The notes under the pieces were generated by a model. That model did not search any database. It was given only the letters and a program-made list of their open reading frames with translations, and was not told where the DNA came from. The translations under genes were made by a program, and so were the position numbers. 15,270 nucleotides of DNA, taken from contig CAMPIR010000012.1 of assembly GCA_946886435.1 (NCBI GenBank), forward strand, positions 1-15,270, given 5' to 3'. Below, piece after piece: positions 7,457-14,445 of this stretch. This DNA comes from an uncultured Candidatus Saccharibacteria bacterium (GTDB lineage: Bacteria; Patescibacteria; Saccharimonadia; Saccharimonadales; UBA5946). The stretch's first letter is position 1; every line of letters starts with the position of its first letter.

Positions 7457-8368
7457 CTAGCGAATAGCTTTACCCGCTGAACCGAACGCGTCAATCTTTT
7501 CTTCAACGACCTTTTGGACCGCCTCATACACTTCTGGCATCAACTTTACGACTGCATACTCGTCCGGATGGTCAGCAAGCACCTTCTCCAGAGTCTTACG
7601 GAAAGCGTAGCGCATGTCGCTGTTTATATTGATCTTGCTGACGCCGATCTTAGCAGCCTCTTCGAAGAAATGAAGCGGCGTACCGGAACCACCATGAAGT
7701 GAGATCTGGCATGGTATTGCTTCACGCAAACGAGCCAACAGTTCGAGATCTAGCTCTTTTGGTACTGGATATTTTCCGTGCAGGTTACCGACAGCGGCTG
7801 CGAACGTATCGATACCAGTGGCCTCAACGAACGAACGGGCGCCATCTGGAGTGGAGAAAGTTTCCTTGATCTTTTCGTAGTCAATAGCTTCACTGTGAAC
7901 GTTACTGCTGCCACCGAAATAGTGCGGCTCGGACTCAACGAGCGCCCCTGTAAACTTAGCATACTCAACCACCTCTTTTGTCCTAGCGGTGATCTCTTCC
8001 TCCGTGGCGTCATGATTGGCCTGGGATATATCGATATGAATAAACTCATACCCACAGTCGATCGCACGTTTGCAATCTTCAACGCTCGGACTATGATCCA
8101 GGTTTAAATAAACCTCAATACCGTACTCTTGCCGGTAGTTGTCCACGAGGTCGCGGATATTCTCGAGCCCCATAGCCTTGACCTCGCCTTCGCTCACCTC
8201 GACGAGAACAGGTGCATTCTTTGCCTGTGCGGCACGGGCTACGGCAATAAGGGTCTCTTGGTTGTCGATGTTAAAGGCACCGACCGCAAAGTGCTGGTCA
8301 CGGGTACGGCGCATCAGGTGACGTGCTTTTACGCAGTTATTTCTTATCTCTTGAATAGTCAGGCCCAT
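7457..8368 (-). CDS. fba: Class II fructose-bisphosphate aldolase
   Basis: Zinc-dependent aldolase that interconverts fructose-1,6-bisphosphate with glyceraldehyde-3-phosphate and dihydroxyacetone phosphate. Class II features are AFNIDN (31-36), NLDHS (89-93; D91 the catalytic acid and H92 a zinc ligand), a second zinc histidine H197 in VGNLHGKY, a third H225 in LHGGSG (phosphate loop), and KININSD (245-251). The 303 residues fit the short class II group. A tagatose-bisphosphate preference cannot be excluded, but location next to transketolase and GAPDH genes favours fructose-bisphosphate. The ATG has AAGGAG upstream. It is the last gene of the seven-gene carbon operon, 25 bp after transketolase C. 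Confidence 0.95.
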   Translation of the reverse strand: MGLTIQEIRNNCVKARHLMRRTRDQHFAVGAFNIDNQETLIAVARAAQAKNAPVLVEVSEGEVKAMGLENIRDLVDNYRQEYGIEVYLNLDHSPSVEDCKRAIDCGYEFIHIDISQANHDATEEEITARTKEVVEYAKFTGALVESEPHYFGGSSNVHSEAIDYEKIKETFSTPDGARSFVEATGIDTFAAAVGNLHGKYPVPKELDLELLARLREAIPCQISLHGGSGTPLHFFEEAAKIGVSKININSDMRYAFRKTLEKVLADHPDEYAVVKLMPEVYEAVQKVVEEKIDAFGSAGKAIR

Positions 8369-8393
8369 GATGCGATATCTCCTTAATTTTTGG

Positions 8394-9374
8394 TTATTTG
8401 GTCTCGCCCAAGAAGCTATGGGCCTCGAGCATGATGTGCTTGGCAGTCAGTCCAAAGTGTTCGAGTAGTTCAGCTGGTGCACCAGACTCACCAAAACGAT
8501 CCTTCATACCCATGCGCCGTAACGGCACCGGGTGGGTGTTTGTAAATAACTCTGCGAGTGCGCTTCCAAATCCACCTGCAACTTGAGCCTCTTCGATGCT
8601 GAGAGCACGGCCAGTCTTACGAACACTTGCAAGAATCGTCTCATCATCCAGAGGCTTGATGGTCGGGACATGTACGACCTCTGCATCGATACCGTCTTTG
8701 GCAAGCAACTCTGCAGCGACCAAGCACTGGTACGTCATGGTTCCAGTCCCGAAGAGGGTTATATCCGTGCCGGTCCTAAGCACATACGCCTTTCCGATCT
8801 CAAATGGAGTCTCCTGGGTCGTAAATACCGGTGTCGCCTCGCGAGCCAGTCGGATGTAACTCGGCTGTCCGTTGCCGGCTATCGCAAGCGTTGCTTTTTC
8901 GGCTTCGATGGCGTCCCCGGGCACGACGACAACCATGTGCGGCAATACGCGCATCAACGCGATATCCTCGAGCATTTGGTGTGTTGCACCGTCAGGCCCG
9001 ACCGAAATACCGGCATGCGAACCGACGATCTTGACCGGAACTTCATTTAGACAAACGGTTGTACGAATCTGTTCCCAGTTGCGTCCTGGTGAAAAAGCTG
9101 CGTAGCTAGAGGTAAAGGGAATTTTACCCATATGAGCCATCCCGCTCGCCACAGTCACGAGGTTCTGCTCAGCAACACCCACCTCGATAAAACGGTTTGG
9201 ATGCGCCTCCTTGAACAATGACATCTGCGTTGAATCGGTCAGATCGGCGCACAGTGCGACAACTTGCTCATTTTCATCACCAGCTCGTTTCAGGCCGCGG
9301 CCGAAACCTTTGCGGGTTGGTTCACTTTCGATACCTTCTTTGCCGATTTTTGTTGAAAGATGCAGTTCGCTCAC
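8394..9374 (-). CDS. Transketolase, C-terminal subunit (split enzyme)
   Basis: Carries the pyrimidine-binding and C-terminal domains of transketolase, which moves two-carbon units between sugar phosphates in the non-oxidative pentose-phosphate pathway. Visible features are VALCADLTDST, the FIEVGVAEQNL segment with E69 expected to activate thiamine diphosphate, SYAAFSPGRNWEQIR, GSHAGISVGPDGATHQ, and a C-terminal domain with DITLFGTGTM and EEAQVAGGFGSA. The 326 residues plus the 286-residue N subunit roughly equal one transketolase of about 620. The start is GTG at 9372-9374, four-base overlap (GTGA) with the N-subunit stop and a strong GAGGAG eight bases upstream. The deoxyxylulose-5-phosphate synthase family is related, but the split and context favour transketolase. 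Confidence 0.93.
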   Translation of the reverse strand: MSELHLSTKIGKEGIESEPTRKGFGRGLKRAGDENEQVVALCADLTDSTQMSLFKEAHPNRFIEVGVAEQNLVTVASGMAHMGKIPFTSSYAAFSPGRNWEQIRTTVCLNEVPVKIVGSHAGISVGPDGATHQMLEDIALMRVLPHMVVVVPGDAIEAEKATLAIAGNGQPSYIRLAREATPVFTTQETPFEIGKAYVLRTGTDITLFGTGTMTYQCLVAAELLAKDGIDAEVVHVPTIKPLDDETILASVRKTGRALSIEEAQVAGGFGSALAELFTNTHPVPLRRMGMKDRFGESGAPAELLEHFGLTAKHIMLEAHSFLGETK

Positions 9375-10231
9375 TGGTGTTCTCCTCGAATCTTGCCGTT
9401 GAGAGTCCGGAGTCTTTTGAGTGCCTCCTTGGCTTGCTCACTATTTGGCGGTGCTCCATGCCAATGGTAGTCGTACTCCATGAACGGCACGCCCTTGCCG
9501 GGGATAGTATGGGCGATAATAACACTTGGTTTTTCGGTGATGGCCCGTGCCATCGAACAGGCATCGATGATGCTCTCGATATTGTGACCGTCGATTTCCT
9601 GAACGTGCCAACCGAACGACTCCCATTTTGCTCTCAGGTCTTCCAGCGGCATAATGTCTTCGGTGTTGCCATCGATCTGGATGTTATTGCGGTCAATGAT
9701 TCCGATGATGTTGTGAAGTTTGTACTTACCGGCAAACATAGCCGCTTCCCATATATTGCCTTCGTTGAGCTCGCCATCACCCATGACGGTATAAACCCAG
9801 CGGTGGGTCTGTACGTCAATATTTTTCATGACATACGCCATGCCCGCCGCTTGTGACAAGCCTGAGCCGAGCGGCCCACTGGTGTTCTCCATTCCGGGCA
9901 GCTTGGTACGCTCAGGATGACCCTGTAGGCGTGAACCGAGCCGTCGAAGCGTCATCAACTCTTCGACTGGGAAATAGCCGGCTCGAGCCATCGTTGCATA
10001 ACGTACCGGTACGCAGTGGCCATTACTAAGTATCATCAGATCGCGCTCAGGTAGATCCGGGTTCTTCGGGTCATGTTTTAAGATATTAAAATACAGAGCC
10101 GTGAATATGTCGGTAAGCCCGAGTGGACCAGCGCTATGTCCGGAGCCGGCATGCTCTAGCATCCGAATAATGTCCTCACGGATCGTTGTAGCCATACGTT
10201 CTAGTTGTGTCTGTGTTAGTTGTCCATTCAT
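9371..10231 (-). CDS. Transketolase, N-terminal subunit (split enzyme)
   Basis: Carries the diphosphate-binding domain of thiamine-dependent transketolase. Landmarks are AGSGHSAGPLG near residue 28 (H32 matches the active-site His of the GHPG loop), the NGHC box, TSGPLGSGLSQAAGMA, and the thiamine-diphosphate motif GDGELNEGNIWEAAMFA followed by IIDRNN, which supplies metal ligands. The C-terminal HTIPGKG loop is also typical. It must pair with the downstream C subunit to be active, and their overlapping start/stop suggests coupled synthesis in equal amounts. The ATG at 10229-10231 has GAGG about seven bases upstream. It is 34 bp after the epimerase-like gene. Confidence 0.94.
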   Translation of the reverse strand: MNGQLTQTQLERMATTIREDIIRMLEHAGSGHSAGPLGLTDIFTALYFNILKHDPKNPDLPERDLMILSNGHCVPVRYATMARAGYFPVEELMTLRRLGSRLQGHPERTKLPGMENTSGPLGSGLSQAAGMAYVMKNIDVQTHRWVYTVMGDGELNEGNIWEAAMFAGKYKLHNIIGIIDRNNIQIDGNTEDIMPLEDLRAKWESFGWHVQEIDGHNIESIIDACSMARAITEKPSVIIAHTIPGKGVPFMEYDYHWHGAPPNSEQAKEALKRLRTLNGKIRGEHQ

Positions 10232-10265
10232 ATCAGCCTCATCTTAGCATAAGCGGTGATGTCTG

Positions 10266-10892
10266 TCAGGGCTGCAGCCTGGCGTAAAGCTCTCCGTATG
10301 CTCGAGCGGGATCCTCAGCGTTTTGGATAGCGCCACCAGCTACGATCACGTCAACACCGCCGTGACTGAGTCGCGCGACATTATCGGCATTCGCACCGCC
10401 ATCCCAGCCAATCTCGACGTCCGGCTCCAACAAGCGAATCTCGTTCGCCTTGTGAAGTAGCCCTAGATCAGCTACGCCGCCGAAATGCCCTAGAGTGCCG
10501 CTAAAGATCAATACATGATCTACTTTTGCGACAAGGCTAGCTACGCTTTCGACGGACGTAGACTGAATCAATGCAATCCCGGCCTTTATCCCTCGTAGTT
10601 GCAGGGTCTCTATCGCCTGGAGTACTCCATCAGCTTCGCTATGTACGATAACTAAGTTCGGGTGAAGCGCGACGATCTCATCGATGACCGACAGGGGCTC
10701 TTGGTACATCAAGTGGATATCGGCGAGCACCCCCTCTGGCCAGGCAATGCCATCAACCGCGACGGTCCGCTTCGCCAGCTCACCGTCGGCAAGATCGATA
10801 TGGATACGGTCAACGACGGACCGGACAGCTACGAGCTGTTGTTCATACTCGGCCGGCGTATAGGCTGTAATCGAGGGACTGATTACGCTCAT
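10266..10892 (-). CDS. Ribulose-phosphate 3-epimerase-like protein (208 aa)
   Basis: TIM-barrel protein of the ribulose-phosphate 3-epimerase family, which interconverts ribulose-5-phosphate and xylulose-5-phosphate. The N-terminal ISPSI, HIDLADG (H31, D33), DIHLM (H60) and GWDGGAN (D164) keep the metal-binding and acid/base residues expected of Rpe. The usual MDGxFVPN is LADGELAK here. The phosphate loop, normally close to NPGFGGQ, reads SGTLGHFGG, so it is a divergent member. Its place between rpiB and the transketolase genes still makes the epimerase role the best guess; another sugar-phosphate epimerase (for example allulose-6-phosphate) is possible. The ATG lies five bases after the upstream membrane-protein stop, with a weak AGGAAAG upstream. 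Confidence 0.82.
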   Translation of the reverse strand: MSVISPSITAYTPAEYEQQLVAVRSVVDRIHIDLADGELAKRTVAVDGIAWPEGVLADIHLMYQEPLSVIDEIVALHPNLVIVHSEADGVLQAIETLQLRGIKAGIALIQSTSVESVASLVAKVDHVLIFSGTLGHFGGVADLGLLHKANEIRLLEPDVEIGWDGGANADNVARLSHGGVDVIVAGGAIQNAEDPARAYGELYARLQP

Positions 10893-10897
10893 CGCTT

Positions 10898-11341
10898 CTA
10901 ACGCTTTCCTCCGATGAGAAAACCGAGCAGCATGCGCAGGCTCAGCACGACGATCGGTACAAAAACGATATAGGTAAGGGGATCGACCGTCAGACGTGAG
11001 CTCGGGTTGACTACTATTTTTGGTATCACGTAGAGGAGTGCCAGGAATATATCGGCCGTGACAAGCGCCAGAACATCAAGAGCTTTCTGGATGGGATACG
11101 AGCGAGCGACCATCACATAGCCAAAATCGAGTAGTACAAAGCTCATCAACACATAGATCAAAACCATAACCTCCGTGTCGGCTGTCGCAGCCGTCGTCGA
11201 TTCGCTGAGTGCAATCCCAAAGACTACGAATGCAATAAAGCCGAACAATAGCGCTCGTGTTGCCGTTCCCCAAAATGATATCGCACCGAGAAGATGATGT
11301 AGTGTCAACGGTTGTTTGTTGTTTGAGCCTCGCTTTGCCAT
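10898..11341 (-). CDS. Small membrane protein with about four transmembrane helices (147 aa)
   Basis: I do not recognise a family. After a basic, polar N-terminus there are four hydrophobic segments at about residues 27-45, 58-79, 88-108 and 122-143. Short charged loops separate them (VARSYPIQK, NPSSRLTVD). The C-terminus is basic (GGKR), compatible with N-in/C-in topology. No transporter signature or catalytic motif is visible. The ATG at 11339-11341 has an AAAGGGG/AGGG purine-rich stretch upstream. It sits inside the central-carbon operon between rpiB (29-bp gap) and the epimerase-like gene (5-bp gap), so it is presumably co-expressed with sugar-phosphate enzymes, for reasons that are not clear. 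Confidence 0.85.
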   Translation of the reverse strand: MAKRGSNNKQPLTLHHLLGAISFWGTATRALLFGFIAFVVFGIALSESTTAATADTEVMVLIYVLMSFVLLDFGYVMVARSYPIQKALDVLALVTADIFLALLYVIPKIVVNPSSRLTVDPLTYIVFVPIVVLSLRMLLGFLIGGKR

Positions 11342-11370
11342 ATATCTACCCTGCCCCTTTATCTTTTTAA

Positions 11371-11820
11371 TTATGCCAGCTCGTCAAGCTGACGGTTACG
11401 TCGACGAAACCGTTCGGCGTTCGCAAATGGCGTCGTCAGCCAGGTATCAATAATACCCTGCCACTCATCACCATCGCTCAGCAGGCGCGACGGCAAACAG
11501 ATGATGTTACTGTCGTTATCGTTCCGGGTCATCTTTGCTTCATACTCATCCCAGATCACGCTGGCTCGAATACCACGAAAACGGTTTGCTGCCATACACA
11601 TCCCTTGCCCGCCGCCGCAGAGCAAAATAGCCCGTGCGCTGTCGTCTTCATCGCCCAATACTCGTAGAGCCGCCATCTGAGCAAACTGTGGGAAATCGTC
11701 ATCTTTGTCGAGCTCTTTGCCGCCGACATCTTCGACGTCATGGCCACGTTTGCTGAGATAGACAAAGACCTTTTCTTTAAGATAGTGGCCGTTATGGTCG
11801 GATCCGAGATAGATTTTCAT
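11371..11820 (-). CDS. rpiB: Ribose-5-phosphate isomerase B (RpiB/LacAB family)
   Basis: Interconverts ribose-5-phosphate and ribulose-5-phosphate. The N-terminal MKIYLGSDHNG keeps D8-H9, and CGGGQGMCMAANR (C68 the expected catalytic base) and DNDSNIICLPSR match family motifs. The usual C-G-T-G-x-G loop has Gly70 where Thr is common. The 149 residues match the family. The C-terminal FRRRNRQLDEL is typical of RpiB tails. The ATG at 11818-11820 lies five bases after the gapA stop with no clear Shine-Dalgarno, so translation is probably coupled to gapA. The LacA/LacB galactose-6-phosphate isomerase role is unlikely because those come as pairs. Confidence 0.93.
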   Translation of the reverse strand: MKIYLGSDHNGHYLKEKVFVYLSKRGHDVEDVGGKELDKDDDFPQFAQMAALRVLGDEDDSARAILLCGGGQGMCMAANRFRGIRASVIWDEYEAKMTRNDNDSNIICLPSRLLSDGDEWQGIIDTWLTTPFANAERFRRRNRQLDELA

Positions 11821-11825
11821 AGATT

Positions 11826-12839
11826 CTAGACCGTTTTTGCGACGTCGGCCGTCAGCTCGACGAGGCGGTTACTATAACCCCATTCGTTGTCGTACCAGGC
11901 GACGACCTTGACCATGTTGCCGCCAACTACTGCAGTCAGCGGAAGATCGACAATACAGCTATGCGAGTTGCCTTTAAAATCTGAGGAGACGAGCTCTTCC
12001 TCGGTGACGGCGAGGATGCCCTGGTAAAATGGCTCGTTTGCTGCTTTCTTGAACGTATCATTGATCTCTTCGACCGTTACGTCACGCTTCAGTACAACCA
12101 CAAAGTCACTCATGCTCACGACAGGGGTTGGGACGCGGACACTCAGCCCGCCAAAGCGATTTTCCAGCGCCGGCATCGCCTTCGCCGCAGCGATACTCGC
12201 ACCGGTAGTAGTAGGGACGATATTCTCAGCAGCCGCTCGCGCCTCACGAAGATCTTTTGCCGGTGCGTCCTGTAATTTCTGGCTCGCTGTATAGCTATGG
12301 ATAGTCGTCATCATTGCCTTGTCGATGCCAAAGTTACTTTCGAGTACCGCCATCACCGGTGTTATGCAGTTTGTCGTACAGCTAGCATTGCTGATAACGT
12401 CGGTTGTGCCGTCTTTGACCTTTTCATCGTTCACGCCGAGTACGATCGTATCGGCGCCATCACCTTTTGCAGGCGCACTGATGATAACTTTTTTCGCTCC
12501 AGCTGGGTCAATATGCGCCCTTGCTTTTGCTGGATCAACAAAAAAACCAGTCGATTCGATGACCACATCGATACTGAGATCACCCCACGGCAAAGCAGCT
12601 GGATCGGTCTCGGCAAATGTCTGTATTCGTTTGCCATCAACCGTAATCGAATCATCGTCAAAAGAAACTTGGTGGTCGTATTCACCATACGACGAGTCGT
12701 GCTTGAGCAGATGTGCAAGCGTCCTGTTGTCCGTTAGATCGTTGATCGCGACCACTTCGATATCATTACGATCAAACGCGATCTTAAACGCATTGCGTCC
12801 GATTCGTCCAAATCCATTGATTGCTATCCGATTTGCCAT
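11826..12839 (-). CDS. gapA: Glyceraldehyde-3-phosphate dehydrogenase, type I
   Basis: Oxidises glyceraldehyde-3-phosphate to 1,3-bisphosphoglycerate with NAD(P)+ in glycolysis. The Rossmann start INGFGRIGRN (7-16), D34 after the second strand (suggesting NAD use), the active-site SNASCTTNC with C154, and H181 in TTIHSYT are all present, as is WYDNEWGYSNR near the C-terminus. The length is 337 residues from the ATG at 12837-12839, which begins the conserved MANRIAINGFG and has AAAGGGG seven to ten bases upstream. An in-frame upstream start at 12866 would add nine residues of non-family sequence. It is the first gene of the seven-gene central-carbon operon. Confidence 0.97.
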   Translation of the reverse strand: MANRIAINGFGRIGRNAFKIAFDRNDIEVVAINDLTDNRTLAHLLKHDSSYGEYDHQVSFDDDSITVDGKRIQTFAETDPAALPWGDLSIDVVIESTGFFVDPAKARAHIDPAGAKKVIISAPAKGDGADTIVLGVNDEKVKDGTTDVISNASCTTNCITPVMAVLESNFGIDKAMMTTIHSYTASQKLQDAPAKDLREARAAAENIVPTTTGASIAAAKAMPALENRFGGLSVRVPTPVVSMSDFVVVLKRDVTVEEINDTFKKAANEPFYQGILAVTEEELVSSDFKGNSHSCIVDLPLTAVVGGNMVKVVAWYDNEWGYSNRLVELTADVAKTV

Positions 12840-12882
12840 GTCAGCCCCTTTACGTGTTACAAGCATTAGCCCTTTGATGTTG

Positions 12883-12911
12883 ATTATATACCGCCTCGCC
12901 TTCTCTGTAAA
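12883..12911 (-). promoter_or_regulatory. Strong sigma70-type promoter for the gapA operon
   Basis: On the minus strand TTTACA (12906-12911), a 17-base spacer and TATAAT (12883-12888) fit the housekeeping consensus closely (5/6 and 6/6). Initiation near 12876 gives a leader of about 37 bases that contains the AAAGGGG ribosome binding site at about 12846-12852. This is the best promoter in the window. Confidence 0.75.
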
Positions 12912-12917
12912 ATAGCT

Positions 12918-12923
12918 TATACT
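12918..12923 (+). promoter_or_regulatory. Predicted -10 box of the rel gene
   Basis: TATACT followed by six bases and then the ATG at 12930. Initiation about seven bases after the hexamer would start at the A of ATG, predicting a leaderless message. The GAGG one base before the ATG is too close for normal ribosome binding. The spacer region upstream overlaps the -35 box of the divergent gapA promoter. Confidence 0.5.
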
Positions 12924-12929
12924 TGAGGT

Positions 12930-14396
12930 ATGAAAAAGCGCGAACTAGTGCGATTGGCGTCGGCACTTTATACGGAAAATGAAATAACTGAGCTGATCAG
13001 CGCTATTGATTTCGCCACCGAAAAACACACGGGACAAAAACGCAAAAGCGGTGAACCGTATATCATGCACCCGCTCGCCGTCACCGCCATCCTTATCGAT
13101 TGGGGAATGGATATCGACACAGTACTGGCAGGAGTTCTCCACGATACGGTCGAGGATACGGAGGCCAGTCTTCGCGACATTGAAGCGCTGTTTGGCCGAG
13201 ACGTCGCATTTCTCGTCGATGGCGTAACCAAGGTCAGCAAAGCTCGTTCGGGTATGCGCGACCTGTCAAGCTACCTTCCTGCCACAAAAGACAACTTGAC
13301 CAAGCTTCTGATCGCTGTCGGCCAGGATATACGCGTTATTATCATCAAACTAGCGGATCGTCTCCACAACATGCAGACGCTCGAGCATATGCCGCGCGAT
13401 AAACAACTCAAGATCGCCCGCGAAACCCTGGAGGTCTTCGCGCCGCTCGCCGACCGCCTCAACATGGGGCGTGTTCGCGTACAGCTCGAAGAGCTAGCAT
13501 TTTCCTACCTCGAACCGAAAGAGTTCAAACGTCTCCGTAAGCTCATGAAAGATCGTCTCGGTAAGAGCCACCGCAAGCTAGCGCGGGTTCGTCATGACGT
13601 AAACATTACACTCGACAAAGAGGGCGTTTTACACACGATGGATGGTCGGATAAAAAGTGTCTATAGCCTCTATAAAAAGATGAAAAAAGTCGAGTCGATC
13701 GACGACATATACGACCTCATCGCACTCCGTATAGTCGTCGATGACACAGAAGCCTGCTACAAACCCCTGGGCATAATTCACGCCATGCACCGGCCGATGG
13801 TCAACCGGATCAAAGACTATATTGCCCGTCCAAAGCCGAACGGCTACCAGAGCCTTCATACGACCATCATCACTGAAAACGAACAGATAGTGGAGTTCCA
13901 AATCAGGACCACCCAAATGCACGACTACGCCGAACGAGGACTTGCGGCTAGCTTTCACTACAACGAGCAAAAGCTCTCTGACGCGTACCGTCGCGGTCAC
14001 ATTGCCGCTATGCCCGCCGACCTCGCCTGGATTCAGCAGCTGCAAGAGGTTGCAGCTCAAATCAACGAGGGTAAAGAAGCCAACGTCGACCTCCTAAAGG
14101 TCGATCTATTTGGCGACCGGATTTTTGTCTACTCGCCTAACGGCGATATCTACGACATGCCGGCCGGCGCTTATCCGCTCGATTACGCCTACCGCATACA
14201 CAGCGATGTTGCCAAAAATGCGGTCGGCTTCCGAGTCAACGGCAAGATGGTGCCGTTCGACACCCACCTTAGACACGGTGATACCGTTGAGGTGATAAAG
14301 AAACGTTCAGCCCACCCAAAGCCAGACTGGATTGATCTCGTTATGACCCGTCATGCTCGGGACAAGCTTCGCTCCCAGCTAAATAAAGAATCGTAA
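12930..14396 (+). CDS. Rel/SpoT-type bifunctional (p)ppGpp synthetase/hydrolase, short form ending after TGS
   Basis: Makes and breaks the alarmone (p)ppGpp. The HD hydrolase domain (about 20-180) has H47, H71-D72 in LHDTVEDT and D143 in KLADRLHNM, so it should be active. The synthetase domain (about 235-350) has GRIKSVYSLYKKM (R240, K242), D262, the RIKD motif (293-296) that marks bifunctional Rel/SpoT rather than RelA, YQSLHTT and E322 in VEFQIRT. A TGS domain follows (about 383-445; DRIFVYSPNGDIYDMPAGAY). The protein ends at residue 488 after WIDLVMTRHARDKLRSQL. The helical/zinc-finger/ACT half of full-length Rel (about 700-750 aa) is missing. The stop lies within a terminator stem, so the short end looks natural. 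It diverges from gapA and converges on ppa. Confidence 0.95.
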   Translation: MKKRELVRLASALYTENEITELISAIDFATEKHTGQKRKSGEPYIMHPLAVTAILIDWGMDIDTVLAGVLHDTVEDTEASLRDIEALFGRDVAFLVDGVTKVSKARSGMRDLSSYLPATKDNLTKLLIAVGQDIRVIIIKLADRLHNMQTLEHMPRDKQLKIARETLEVFAPLADRLNMGRVRVQLEELAFSYLEPKEFKRLRKLMKDRLGKSHRKLARVRHDVNITLDKEGVLHTMDGRIKSVYSLYKKMKKVESIDDIYDLIALRIVVDDTEACYKPLGIIHAMHRPMVNRIKDYIARPKPNGYQSLHTTIITENEQIVEFQIRTTQMHDYAERGLAASFHYNEQKLSDAYRRGHIAAMPADLAWIQQLQEVAAQINEGKEANVDLLKVDLFGDRIFVYSPNGDIYDMPAGAYPLDYAYRIHSDVAKNAVGFRVNGKMVPFDTHLRHGDTVEVIKKRSAHPKPDWIDLVMTRHARDKLRSQLNKES

Positions 14397-14431
14397 AACC
14401 GCGTCCTGAATAGGCGCGGTTTTACGATTTT
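14391..14431. terminator. Bidirectional intrinsic terminator shared by rel and ppa
   Basis: A perfect 13-bp inverted repeat (14391-14403 with 14415-14427) encloses an 11-base centre in which CCT/AGG can pair further. It is followed on the plus strand by TTTT, and on the minus strand by the T-rich complement of the preceding A-rich stretch (14381-14390). The rel TAA stop (14394-14396) is inside the left arm, and the ppa stop is 15 bp to the right. It should end both convergent transcripts. Confidence 0.88.
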
Positions 14432-14445
14432 ATGCACGATCTAAT

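Noticed and set aside
9218..9856. Plus-strand open frame (212 codons) across the two transketolase genes
   Set aside because: Antisense to two well-supported genes and without any recognisable domain.
12840..12866. Nine-residue N-terminal extension of GAPDH
   Set aside because: The extension is not family-like, and AAAGGGG is placed correctly for the internal ATG at 12839.
14390..14400. Rel truncation as a sequencing or frameshift artefact
   Set aside because: The stop sits inside a perfect terminator stem, and no further Rel-like sequence follows before the convergent ppa gene.
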